A DNA stretch of 44,927 bases from Propionibacteriaceae bacterium UBA6238. GTDB lineage: Bacteria; Actinomycetota; Actinomycetes; Propionibacteriales; Propionibacteriaceae. The position numbers were made by a program, and so were the translations under genes. The stretch spans positions 1 to 44,927 of the forward strand of contig DJWE01000064.1 of assembly GCA_002441465.1 (NCBI GenBank), in the 5' to 3' direction. The notes under the pieces were generated by a model. That model searched no databases. It worked only from the letters and a program-made list of their open reading frames with translations, and was not told the DNA's origin. Positions 23,059 through 30,489 of this stretch are shown in pieces. Every line of letters starts with the position of its first letter. Position 1 is the first letter of the stretch.

Positions 23059-23702
23059 TGCGCTCCTTGGTGTCGGTACAAGCCACGTTTGGCGATGTAC
23101 TGGACGATACCGTCCGGGACGAGGTACCAGATCGGCAGCCCCTGGCCGACCCGGTCCCGGCAGGCGGTGGAGGAGATGGACAACGCCGGGACTTCCAGCA
23201 AGGTCACCTTGTCCTCGGGCAGGTGCGCGATGTCGCTCTCGCCCATCGGCACCCCGGGCCGCGACACTCCGACGAAGTGGGCCAGGTCGAACAACTCGTC
23301 CACACCCTTCCAGGTGAGGATCTTGCTCAGCGCGTCCGCGCCGGTGATGAAGAACAGGTCCATCGGCACCGGACGGACCTTGCGGATGTCGCGCAGGGTG
23401 TCGACGGTATAGGTGGGTCCGGAACGCTCGATGTCGACCCGGCTCACCGAGAAGCGCGGGTTGGACGCGGTCGCGATCGTGGTCATCAGGTAGCGATCCT
23501 CGGCCTGGGAGACGTGCTTGCCCGCCTTCTGCCACGGCTCGCCTGTCGGCACGAACACGACCTCGTCGAGCGAGAACCGAGCCTGCACCTCGCTCGCCGC
23601 GACCAGGTGACCGTGGTGAATCGGGTCGAAGGTGCCGCCCATGACGCCGAGGCGGAGCCGCCGGGAGCCGGACTGCTCCCAGAGGATGGGGGTTTCACTC
23701 AT
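23055..23702 (-). CDS. nadD: Nicotinate-nucleotide adenylyltransferase NadD
   Basis: 215-aa enzyme that adenylylates nicotinate mononucleotide to deamido-NAD. Seen: the nucleotidyltransferase motif LGVMGGTFDPIHHGHL (18-33), FVPTGEPWQKA, FFITGADALSKILTWK, and the late SISSTACRDRVGQG (the ISSTxxR signature). Together with nadA-nadC and nadE, it completes the route to NAD in this window. Start ATG 23702 overlaps the stop of the 44-aa membrane peptide (ATGA). Length is standard. Confidence 0.96.
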   Translation of the reverse strand: MSETPILWEQSGSRRLRLGVMGGTFDPIHHGHLVAASEVQARFSLDEVVFVPTGEPWQKAGKHVSQAEDRYLMTTIATASNPRFSVSRVDIERSGPTYTVDTLRDIRKVRPVPMDLFFITGADALSKILTWKGVDELFDLAHFVGVSRPGVPMGESDIAHLPEDKVTLLEVPALSISSTACRDRVGQGLPIWYLVPDGIVQYIAKRGLYRHQGAQ

Positions 23703-23833
23703 TTGGCGTGCGGCCGGCCCTTTCCGATCTGGCGCACGGAACCGAGGCCGGCCAAGAGGATGGCGAGTGCGCCCAGTCCGATCACAGCGGGCACGGTCAC
23801 GTCGAAAGCGGCGACCTCGAGGAGCGTCTGCAT
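23699..23833 (-). CDS. 44-aa predicted membrane peptide upstream of nadD
   Basis: Small ORF: starts ATG CAG ACG CTC, reads MQTLLEVAAFDVTVPAVIGL then GALAILLAGLGSVRQIGKGR, and ends PHAK. One hydrophobic helix (about residues 13-30) and a basic tail. The stop overlaps the nadD start (ATGA), so it is the first gene of the nadD-rsfS unit. A TAGGAT box lies 7 nt before its ATG, which would make the transcript leaderless. Coding potential is judged from start and stop arrangement and hydrophobic pattern. Function unknown. Confidence 0.6.
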   Translation of the reverse strand: MQTLLEVAAFDVTVPAVIGLGALAILLAGLGSVRQIGKGRPHAK

Positions 23834-23840
23834 GTCGCGG

Positions 23841-23846
23841 ATCCTA
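23841..23846 (-). promoter_or_regulatory. -10 box TAGGAT, leaderless start of the 44-aa/nadD unit
   Basis: TAGGAT followed by CCGCGAC (7 nt) and the ATG of the small membrane peptide. No Shine-Dalgarno sequence. Confidence 0.5.
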
Positions 23847-23882
23847 CCGGCCCGCACTCACGGCCGTCACCCCACCGCGAGC

Positions 23883-25124
23883 TCAGGCGCGAGTCTGGCC
23901 GTCGCCGTCCACGACGTACTTGGTGGAGGTCATCTCGGGCAGCCCCATCGGTCCGCGGGCGTGCAGTTTCTGGGTGGAGATGCCGATCTCGGCACCGAAA
24001 CCGAACTCGCCGCCGTCCACGAACCGCGAGGACGCGTTCACCAGCACCGCTGCGGCGTCCACCTCTGCGGTGAACCGATCCGCCGAGCGCCGCTCGGAGG
24101 TGATGATCGTCTCCGAATGCCCCGTGCTGTGGACGCGGATGTGCGCGATCGCGTCGTCGAGCGAGCCGACCACGTCACAGGCGAGGTCGAGCGAGAGGTA
24201 CTCGGCATCGAACTCCTCCGCTGTCGCGGGCACCACGTCCGGCGAGTACGACTGCACCGCGGGTGTGCCGTGCACGGTCACACCGGACTCGGCCAGCGCG
24301 GCCAGCGCCCGGGGCAGGAAGGCCGGCGCCACATCGGCATGCACGAGCAGGGTCTCCAGAGCGTTGCAGACGCTCGGCCGCTGCACCTTCGCGTTCAGCA
24401 TGATCGCGATCGCCATGTCGAGGTCGGCGGACGCGTCCACGAACAGGTGGCAGTTGCCGGTCCCGGTTTCGATCACCGGCACCTTCGAGCCGTCCACGAC
24501 GGCATTGATCAAGCCGGCCCCGCCGCGCGGGATCAGCACGTCCACCAGGCCGCGGGCAGCCATCATCTCCCCGGTCACGCTGCGGTCGCCCTCGACCAGC
24601 TGTACCGCGTCCTCGGGCAACCCGGACGCGGCCAGCCCCTCGCGGAGCGCGGCCACCACCGCCCGGTTCGAGTTCAGCGCAGAGGATGAGCCGCGCAACA
24701 GCGACGCGTTGCCGGCCTTCAGGCAGATCCCCGCGGCGTCGGCGGTCACGTTCGGGCGCGCCTCGTAAATGATCCCGACCACCCCGAGTGGCACCCGGAC
24801 CTGCCGCACCCGGACGCCGTTGGCGTTCGTCCAGCCCCGCACCACGTCACCCACCGGGTCGGGCAGTCCGGCCAGTGCCCGCAGCCCGTCCACCATGCCC
24901 TCGACCCGGGCAGTGGTGAGGCTGAGCCGGTCCACCAGCGCCTCGCCCGTGCCGCTCGCGCGGGCGGCGGCGACATCGAGGGCGTTCGCGGCCAGGACCG
25001 GCTCGACGGCCGCAGCCAACGCGTCGGCCATCGCCTGCAGCGCGGCGTCCTTCTGCGCGCGAGGGAGGACGGCCAGCGCGCGACTGGCTACCTTGGCACG
25101 GCTCGCCTGCTCAGTGAAACTCAT
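23883..25124 (-). CDS. proA: Gamma-glutamyl phosphate reductase ProA
   Basis: 413-aa NADPH-dependent enzyme of the aldehyde dehydrogenase fold that reduces gamma-glutamyl phosphate to glutamate semialdehyde, the second step of proline synthesis. Seen: VRVPLGVVGIIYEARPNVTA, GNASLLRGSSSA, VLIPRGGAGLI, the catalytic-Cys stretch QRPSVCNALETLLVH, and the C-terminal FGFGAEIGISTQKLHARGPM. The ATG at 25124 is chosen because the family start MSFTEQASRAKVASRAL begins there; an upstream in-frame start would run into a palindrome. It is separated from proB by the PQ-loop gene. A TATCCT box lies 7 nt before the ATG. Confidence 0.96.
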   Translation of the reverse strand: MSFTEQASRAKVASRALAVLPRAQKDAALQAMADALAAAVEPVLAANALDVAAARASGTGEALVDRLSLTTARVEGMVDGLRALAGLPDPVGDVVRGWTNANGVRVRQVRVPLGVVGIIYEARPNVTADAAGICLKAGNASLLRGSSSALNSNRAVVAALREGLAASGLPEDAVQLVEGDRSVTGEMMAARGLVDVLIPRGGAGLINAVVDGSKVPVIETGTGNCHLFVDASADLDMAIAIMLNAKVQRPSVCNALETLLVHADVAPAFLPRALAALAESGVTVHGTPAVQSYSPDVVPATAEEFDAEYLSLDLACDVVGSLDDAIAHIRVHSTGHSETIITSERRSADRFTAEVDAAAVLVNASSRFVDGGEFGFGAEIGISTQKLHARGPMGLPEMTSTKYVVDGDGQTRA

Positions 25125-25131
25125 GACGGAA

Positions 25132-25137
25132 AGGATA
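25132..25137 (-). promoter_or_regulatory. -10 box TATCCT, leaderless start of proA
   Basis: TATCCT, then TTCCGTC (7 nt), then ATG at 25124; no Shine-Dalgarno sequence. A palindrome (25144-25166) covers the -35 position. Confidence 0.55.
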
Positions 25138-25143
25138 GGCGCG

Positions 25144-25166
25144 CGGGACGGATTCGAACCGTCCCG
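25144..25166. promoter_or_regulatory. Palindrome CGGGACGG-attcgaa-CCGTCCCG at the proA promoter
   Basis: Perfect 8-bp inverted repeat around a 7-bp centre, 6 bp upstream of the proA -10 box, so it covers where a -35 would lie. It could be an operator for proA or a hairpin ending the transcript of the PQ-loop gene 58 bp before it. It is not part of a tRNA although the centre resembles a T-loop (see rejected items). Confidence 0.4.
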
Positions 25167-25223
25167 ATCCACGTCCGGGACGCTCCGGTCGGCCCCGGCC
25201 CGCGTCCGGAGCCGGAGCGCGGC

Positions 25224-26000
25224 TCACTCGGCGTCGGGTTGTACCTCGGGGACGCACCCCGGCAGCGCAGTCTCGGGCTCAGTGTCGACACGGGCGCCGA
25301 GCGGGTCGGACGCCACGACCAAGCCGACCGGTGCGGCGATCGTCCCCGACGACGGCGCCCGCTGGCCCAGCCAGGCCTGTGCCCGGGCGATCCCGTCCAG
25401 ACGCAGCGCACGCAGGCCCGCCGATCTCAGACCCCACCAGATCAGGTTGAACAGCGTGATCGTGCCGGTTGCTGTCGCTGCGATGGTCGTCCCTGGGTCG
25501 GGGACCAGCAGTCCCCAGGCCAGCCAGAGCGCCTGGTTCAGCACGGCTCCGACGAGAAAGGCCGGCGACACCCCAGTCACCCGCGGAGCCCGGATCAGCT
25601 CGAGGCTCTGGCCGATATTGGCGAAGACGGCCGGCACGACGGCGAAAGCACCGAACATTGCCGACCCGAAAACCACATCGACCAGGATCATCACCGCGCC
25701 GACGCCGACGCCGACGCCGGGCAGCAGCGTCCGCGGCAACGCCCGTCCCTCCTGGCGCGCGACCAGGCGCACGATGGTCAACGTGACGAGCATGCCGAGC
25801 CCGTTCGGCACGATCATGTTCATCTGACCGATCAGGACGCCGTGCACGAGCCAGCCGAGGTTGAGCCCGAGGATCACCTGCCAGGCGATCAACGAAAGGC
25901 CTTCGACGCTCCCGGTACGCACCAGGCGCACCACCTGCGGGACACCGAGCACCGTACCGACGAATGCTGCCGCCCAACCGAAGACGAAGACCGGGGTCAC
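25224..26000 (-). CDS. PQ-loop (SWEET/MtN3-like) membrane protein
   Basis: 258-aa polytopic membrane protein with two PQ-loop halves: the first has VLGVPQVVRLVRTGSVEGLS (19-38) with the Pro-Gln signature, the second NIGQSLELIRAPRVTGVSPA where the equivalent Pro-Gln is Gly-Gln. About seven hydrophobic helices. Family members include semiSWEET/SWEET-type sugar transporters and amino-acid exporters of the lysosomal cystinosin type; the substrate here is unknown. GTG 26000 overlaps the proB stop by 4 nt (GTGA), so it is in one operon with proB. The hydrophilic tail after about residue 205 is probably cytoplasmic. Confidence 0.75.
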   Translation of the reverse strand: MTPVFVFGWAAAFVGTVLGVPQVVRLVRTGSVEGLSLIAWQVILGLNLGWLVHGVLIGQMNMIVPNGLGMLVTLTIVRLVARQEGRALPRTLLPGVGVGVGAVMILVDVVFGSAMFGAFAVVPAVFANIGQSLELIRAPRVTGVSPAFLVGAVLNQALWLAWGLLVPDPGTTIAATATGTITLFNLIWWGLRSAGLRALRLDGIARAQAWLGQRAPSSGTIAAPVGLVVASDPLGARVDTEPETALPGCVPEVQPDAE

Positions 26001-27151
26001 GGCTTCTTCTTCCTCGACCGCACGATCAGGTCGTCGCGGTGCACCACCTCACGATCGAATCGGGCACCACGCTCGGCGACCAGTTCCCTGGTGCTGCGTC
26101 CGATGATTCCGGGCAGATCCTTCGAGTCATAGCCGACCAGGCCTCGAGCGATCACGGTCCCGCTCTCGCTGACCAACCGCACCGGGTCGCCGACCCGGAA
26201 GGTGCCCCGGATCTCGACGATGCCGGCCGGAAGCAGCGAGGCCTTTCGCTCGGTCAGTGCCCTCACCGCGCCCGCGTCCAGCACCAGCTCGCCCTGCGAC
26301 ACCGACGCGTAGGCCAACCACATCAGCTTGCGCGAGCGACGCTTGCCCGTGGCCTGGAACAGCGTGCCCACCGGCTCGCCGGTCAGGACCGCCTCGACGC
26401 TGGCCGCCGCCGCGAGCACGACCGGAATCCCGGACGCGGTCGCGATCCGCGCGGCCTGCAGCTTGGTGGCCATGCCACCGGTGCCGATCTCCGTGCCGCG
26501 CCCGGTCGTGTCCACGACGAGTTCGTCGATGTCGGGTACCACCGGGATCGGCCGTGCCTCGGCATGGGAAGGATGCTCGGTGTAGAGCGAATCCACGTCG
26601 CTGAGCAGCACGAGCGCATCGGCCCCGACCAGGTGGGCGACCAGAGCGGCCAGCCGATCGTTGTCGCCGAAGCGGATCTCATGGGTGGCGACCGTGTCGT
26701 TCTCGTTCACCACCGGCACCACGCCCAGCTCAAGCAAGCGGGTGAAGGTGCGCAGCGCGTTGCGGTAGTGATCCTGGCGGGCGACGTCCTCGACGGTGAG
26801 CAGCACCTGCCCGACGATCAGGTCGTGGCGGGCGAACAGCGACCCGTAACGTCCGACGAGCAGGCTCTGGCCCACCGAGGCGGCCGCCTGCTTGCTGGCG
26901 AGGTCGCGGGGACGGTGCCGCATCCGCAGCGGCCCCATGCCCGAGGCCATTGCACCGGAGGAGACCAGCACCACGTCCTGGCCGCGTCGGCGCGCTGCGG
27001 CGACGGAGTCGACCAGCACCTCCATTCGCGCGATGTCGAGCATGCCTGCGGCATCGGTCAGCGAGGACGATCCCACCTTCACGACCAGCCTGCGAGCGTT
27101 CGTGATCTCCGTCCGGGCCGCGGTGGCCACGGACGCAGGTTGCTCAATCAT
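25997..27151 (-). CDS. proB: Glutamate 5-kinase ProB
   Basis: 384-aa enzyme making gamma-glutamyl phosphate from glutamate and ATP, the first step of proline synthesis and the usual target of proline feedback. Amino-acid kinase domain first: RLVVKVGSSSLTDAAG (20-35), VLVSSGAMASGMGPL, VVPVVNENDTV, FGDNDRLAALVAHLVGADAL, then GTGGMATKLQAARIAT. A PUA domain follows (about 285-375) with LLPAGIVEIRGTFRVGDPV. Start ATG 27151 overlaps the obg stop by 8 nt. proB is placed directly behind obg, as in many actinobacteria. Confidence 0.96.
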   Translation of the reverse strand: MIEQPASVATAARTEITNARRLVVKVGSSSLTDAAGMLDIARMEVLVDSVAAARRRGQDVVLVSSGAMASGMGPLRMRHRPRDLASKQAAASVGQSLLVGRYGSLFARHDLIVGQVLLTVEDVARQDHYRNALRTFTRLLELGVVPVVNENDTVATHEIRFGDNDRLAALVAHLVGADALVLLSDVDSLYTEHPSHAEARPIPVVPDIDELVVDTTGRGTEIGTGGMATKLQAARIATASGIPVVLAAAASVEAVLTGEPVGTLFQATGKRRSRKLMWLAYASVSQGELVLDAGAVRALTERKASLLPAGIVEIRGTFRVGDPVRLVSESGTVIARGLVGYDSKDLPGIIGRSTRELVAERGARFDREVVHRDDLIVRSRKKKP

Positions 27152-28643
27152 CGTCGTCGTCCTCGAGGCCCTCGACGGCCTGCCGGGTGTACTGCGCGGC
27201 CTCCCGCTCAGCCGCCTTGGCCGCATGGTACTCGGCATCCATCGCGCGGCGCCGGCGGGCTGCCGGACGCTCGGTGACCAGCCGCTGGTCCTCACCGCGC
27301 CGGGCCAGAATCTCGGCTCCGATCTCGATCTGGGGCGCGAAATCGAAGACGACCGGGTCGGATGCACCGATCGCGACCGCATCGCCGGCCACGGCCCCCA
27401 GCGCCAGCAGCTCCTCCTCGATCCCCAGCCGCGCGAACCGGTCGGCGAGATAGCCCACCGCCTCGGCGTTGTTGAAGTCGGTCTGCTTCACCCAGCGTTC
27501 CGGCTTCTCGCCCCGTACGCGCCAGACGAAGCCACCTTCGCCGTCGCCCTGACGGGAGATGCTGAACTCGGGGCCGCCGGCCACCGGCTCGGGGCGGATC
27601 ACAATCCGCTTCGGCGGCACCGCGGCGTCCTCGGCCCGCCGCGCGGCGACCAGCTCCGCCATCGCGAAGGTGAGCGCTTGCAGGCCGGTGCCGGTCTTGG
27701 TGGAGACGGCGAACACCGGCAGGCCGCGTGCCGCGAGGTCGTCGCTGACCAGAGCGGCGAGCTCGGCGGCGTCCGGCACGTCCACCTTGTTCAGCGCGAC
27801 CATGCGGGGCCGGTCCTCCAGGCCGCCATGAGCGGCGAGCTCGGCCTCGATCACGTCCAGATCGGTGAGCGGGTCGCGTCCGGGCTCGTAGGTGGCGCAA
27901 TCGATCACGTGGACGATCGCGCGGCACCGCTCGATGTGGCGCAGGAAGTCATGTCCGAGACCGCGTCCCTCGCTGGCGCCCTCGATCAGGCCGGGCACGT
28001 CGGCGACAGTGAACGTGGTCGCCCCGGCCACGACGACGCCGAGGTTCGGCACGAGCGTGGTGAACGGGTAGTCGGCGATCTTGGGTCGCGCCCGAGAGAT
28101 CGCAGCGATCAGCGAGGACTTCCCCGCGCTGGGGAACCCGACCAGGCCGATGTCGGCGACCACCTTCAGTTCGAGCGTGATCTGGTGCGAATCGCCGTCC
28201 TCGCCGAGCAGGGCGAAACCCGGCGCCTTGCGAGCAGAGGACGCGAGCGCCGCGTTGCCCAGACCGCCGCGGCCGCCGTGCGCGATCACAACCTCGGCGT
28301 CCGGCCCGACCAGGTCGGCCAGGACCACGCCGGACGCCGCGTCGGAGACGACCGTGCCGTCCGGGACGGCCAGGACGACGTCCTCGCCGTTCGCGCCGTT
28401 GTTGAAGTCGCCGCGTCCGGGCTGGCCGTTGCCGGCCCGGCGCACGGACTGGCGGTGGAATTCCACCAGCGTGGTCAGTCCCGCATCGACCCGCAGGATG
28501 ACCGAGCCGCCGTTGCCGCCGTTCCCGCCGTCCGGCCCGCCGAGCGGCTTGAATTTCTCCCGCCGGATGGACGCGCACCCGTGCCCGCCGTTGCCTGCGG
28601 CCACCGTGAGCACGGCACGGTCAATGAAGGACGGAATCGCCAC
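27144..28643 (-). CDS. obg: GTPase Obg (CgtA)
   Basis: 499-aa large-ribosomal-subunit assembly GTPase. Obg fold with Gly-rich repeats in residues 1-158 (GGNGGNGGSVIL, AGNGQPGRGDFNNGANGEDV), G domain with GFPSAGKSSLI (G1), YPFTTLVPNLGVV (G2), DVPGLIEGASEGRGLG (G3) and NKVD (G4), then an OCT-type C-terminal domain and an acidic tail ending DDDDD. The long C-terminus is typical of actinobacteria. Start GTG 28643 with a weak GGGAAG upstream. It is followed by proB with an 8-nt overlap. A TAGACT -10 box lies within the preceding LppM stop codon. Confidence 0.97.
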   Translation of the reverse strand: MAIPSFIDRAVLTVAAGNGGHGCASIRREKFKPLGGPDGGNGGNGGSVILRVDAGLTTLVEFHRQSVRRAGNGQPGRGDFNNGANGEDVVLAVPDGTVVSDAASGVVLADLVGPDAEVVIAHGGRGGLGNAALASSARKAPGFALLGEDGDSHQITLELKVVADIGLVGFPSAGKSSLIAAISRARPKIADYPFTTLVPNLGVVVAGATTFTVADVPGLIEGASEGRGLGHDFLRHIERCRAIVHVIDCATYEPGRDPLTDLDVIEAELAAHGGLEDRPRMVALNKVDVPDAAELAALVSDDLAARGLPVFAVSTKTGTGLQALTFAMAELVAARRAEDAAVPPKRIVIRPEPVAGGPEFSISRQGDGEGGFVWRVRGEKPERWVKQTDFNNAEAVGYLADRFARLGIEEELLALGAVAGDAVAIGASDPVVFDFAPQIEIGAEILARRGEDQRLVTERPAARRRRAMDAEYHAAKAAEREAAQYTRQAVEGLEDDDDD

Positions 28644-28702
28644 GACGAACTTCCCAGGATCGAAGCCGGCCGCAGCGGAGTGCAGGGCGGCCTTGAACGC
28701 TC

Positions 28703-28708
28703 AGTCTA
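28703..28708 (-). promoter_or_regulatory. -10 box TAGACT for obg, overlapping the LppM stop codon
   Basis: The TAG stop codon of the LppM gene is the first half of TAGACT, 59 nt before the obg start. A second promoter at this point would let obg-proB be expressed apart from the upstream gene. No convincing -35. Confidence 0.4.
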
Positions 28709-29536
28709 TCGGCCCTCGCTCGGATGCTCCTCCGGTGGCGCCCAGATCGAGTAGTCGGGTGGTTCTTCGACGGGAGCCGGCTCGGGATCGGCAGTGGCTG
28801 GCAGCTGGGCGGCCGGGGGTGGTGTGGCGAACCACGCGTGATTCACCTCCACGGGCTCGGGCGCGGGCTCGGATTGCGCGACGGCCGGCGAGGCGGCAAG
28901 CGCCTCTTCCGCCGCACCTGGACCCTCGGGCGCATTCGCGGTGGGATCCGGCGCCGTCGGCGCCTCGCGGATTCGGCGTGCCCGCCGGAGGAGACCGACC
29001 GCGGCAAGGGTGAGCACGACACCGGACGCAGCGCCCACGAATGCGGCGATCACCCAGGTTGCGGGGCCGGGCCGGTTCAGCGTGACCACCCGCAGGTCGT
29101 TGGTGAGCTTGGCTGGATTGAGCCGGAGGGTGTTGCCCCGGATGGTGCCCTGGTTGGCCTCCACTACCTCACCCGGGAAGCGCACCTCGAGGTCCGCGTC
29201 GACCCAGCTGGCGCGGTCCTCGACGAAGGAACCGGTGAACGTCCAGTATTCGGCGAACTCGCCGGTTCGGAGCTCGGCGAAACCCAGGTTGGAGAGCGGC
29301 ACGGTGCCGGTGATGTGACAGCTGGCGCTCCCGTCGACCTCCGGGCCGGGCTCGAGCTTCAGGGTGGCGTCGCTGTTGTCCGGCTGGACACAGTCGAAGG
29401 CGTAGTCGCTGACCAGTAGGTCGACGGAGGCCTCGTCGGGCGAGATCACGTCGGCGCTGCCCTGGAGGTGGCACCCGCTGAGCAGCACTCCAGCAGCCAC
29501 GGCTCCGAGCACCGCCAGCACCCGCCGACACCCCAT
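28706..29536 (-). CDS. LppM family lipoprotein
   Basis: 276-aa lipoprotein of the LppM family. Signal peptide with lipobox LLSGC (Cys22 lipidated), an extracytoplasmic beta domain (about 25-155; FAELRTGEFAEYWTFTGSF), a membrane helix near 160-183, then a long Pro/Ala/Glu-rich cytoplasmic tail. In mycobacteria LppM is a phosphatidylinositol-mannoside-binding protein that affects phagocytosis; whether this one binds glycolipids is not known. Start ATG 29536 follows TAGGAT by 7 nt (leaderless). It is set between rpmA and obg on the same strand. Confidence 0.8.
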   Translation of the reverse strand: MGCRRVLAVLGAVAAGVLLSGCHLQGSADVISPDEASVDLLVSDYAFDCVQPDNSDATLKLEPGPEVDGSASCHITGTVPLSNLGFAELRTGEFAEYWTFTGSFVEDRASWVDADLEVRFPGEVVEANQGTIRGNTLRLNPAKLTNDLRVVTLNRPGPATWVIAAFVGAASGVVLTLAAVGLLRRARRIREAPTAPDPTANAPEGPGAAEEALAASPAVAQSEPAPEPVEVNHAWFATPPPAAQLPATADPEPAPVEEPPDYSIWAPPEEHPSEGR

Positions 29537-29543
29537 GTGCGTG

Positions 29544-29549
29544 ATCCTA
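29544..29549 (-). promoter_or_regulatory. -10 box TAGGAT, leaderless start of LppM
   Basis: TAGGAT followed by CACGCAC (7 nt) and the ATG at 29536. It sits just after the rpmA terminator. Confidence 0.55.
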
Positions 29550-29554
29550 AACGC

Positions 29555-29587
29555 AGGAGAGGCGGCCCCGATGGGGCCGCCTCTCCT
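29555..29587 (-). terminator. Strong hairpin terminator after rpmA
   Basis: Perfect 15-bp inverted repeat AGGAGAGGCGGCCCC / GGGGCCGCCTCTCCT with a 3-nt loop, 20 bp after the rpmA stop. On the minus strand GCGTTTAGG follows, so the T-run is short; the stem is very strong. It separates the ribosomal operon from LppM. Confidence 0.75.
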
Positions 29588-29606
29588 GATGCTGGATGGG
29601 GAGCGC

Positions 29607-29867
29607 CTACTCGGCGTCCTCGAGTGCGATGTTCACCACGCGACGACCGCGCCGGGTACCGAACTCGACCTTGCCCGCGCGGAGCGCGAACAAGGTGTCG
29701 TCGCCGCCGCGGCCCACGCCCTCACCAGGGTGGAAGTGGGTGCCACGCTGGCGGACGATGATCTCGCCTGCGCTCACCTGCTCGCCGCCGAAGCGCTTCA
29801 CGCCGAGGCGCTGGGAGTTGGAATCGCGACCGTTGCGGGAGGACGATGCGCCCTTCTTATGTGCCAT
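29607..29867 (-). CDS. rpmA: 50S ribosomal protein L27
   Basis: 86-aa L27, which sits near the peptidyl-transferase centre. Starts MAHKKGASSSRNGRDSNSQR with the classical KGASSSRNGRDS region; then GVKRFGGEQVSAGEIIVRQR and GTHFHPGEGVGRGGDDTLFA. No N-terminal extension that needs cleaving. It follows rplU by 10 bp. Confidence 0.98.
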   Translation of the reverse strand: MAHKKGASSSRNGRDSNSQRLGVKRFGGEQVSAGEIIVRQRGTHFHPGEGVGRGGDDTLFALRAGKVEFGTRRGRRVVNIALEDAE

Positions 29868-29877
29868 GTCAGTAGCC

Positions 29878-30186
29878 TCAGCTCTCGATCCCGGTGACCT
29901 TGACCTGGGTGTACCGCTGGCGGTGGCCCTGGCGCTTCTTGTAGCCGGTCTTGTTCTTGAACTTGATGATCCGGATCTTCGGACCCTTGGTCTCGGCGAT
30001 CACCTCGGCGGTGACACTCGCCTTGCCGAGCTTCTTGCCATCGGTGGTGATCTTGTCGCCGTCGACGAGCAGCAGCGGGGTCAGCGAAACGCTGTCGCCG
30101 GCCTTCGCCTCGACCTTGTCGATCTCCACGATGTCGCCCACAGCCACCTTGTGCTGGCGGCCACCACTGCGCACGATCGCGTACAC
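29878..30186 (-). CDS. rplU: 50S ribosomal protein L21
   Basis: 102-aa L21, an early-assembly protein of the large subunit. Seen: MYAIVRSGGRQHKVAVGDIV at the start, PLLLVDGDKITTDGKKLGKA, and the C-terminal IIKFKNKTGYKKRQGHRQRY followed by TQVKVTGIES. Start GTG 30186; GGAAG/GTAGG upstream. rplU-rpmA is an operon with a TACAGT promoter at 30250-30255 and a leader of about 57 nt that can fold a small ACCC/GGGT hairpin. Confidence 0.98.
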   Translation of the reverse strand: MYAIVRSGGRQHKVAVGDIVEIDKVEAKAGDSVSLTPLLLVDGDKITTDGKKLGKASVTAEVIAETKGPKIRIIKFKNKTGYKKRQGHRQRYTQVKVTGIES

Positions 30187-30249
30187 GCCCGACCTACTTC
30201 CCTAAGCTTCCATCTGACCAGCGACCCACCCCGGTGCGGGTTGGTTCTC

Positions 30250-30255
30250 ACTGTA
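30250..30255 (-). promoter_or_regulatory. -10 box TACAGT for rplU-rpmA
   Basis: TACAGT lies 63 nt before the rplU start. The leader contains ACCC...GGGT inverted repeats that could form a weak hairpin. The 30256-30489 stretch before the ada/alkA gene holds nothing else that I can support. Confidence 0.4.
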
Positions 30256-30489
30256 GGTAATGCTCGCGCGCAGCGAATACGGCGCAGCGAACACCGAGGG
30301 ACAAGACTACGGCCCCGCGGCGGGGAGGGTCAAACCAGCGCGACCCGGGCAGGGCTCGGAGGTGGCCACCGGGCAACAGGAGGAGTCACCGCGGCGCCCG
30401 CGCGTCCGTGAGTTGCGGGTCGAAACGGGCCCAGGGCCAGGTCCGATTTCCGCTAGTTCGCCCCGCGTCCTGGTGTCATGCTGGACGGC

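Noticed and set aside
25144..25217. A second tRNA gene on the minus strand (GGTTCGAATCC looks like a T-arm)
   Set aside because: No D-arm, anticodon arm or matching 5' acceptor strand is found upstream; the sequence is better explained as a simple palindrome.
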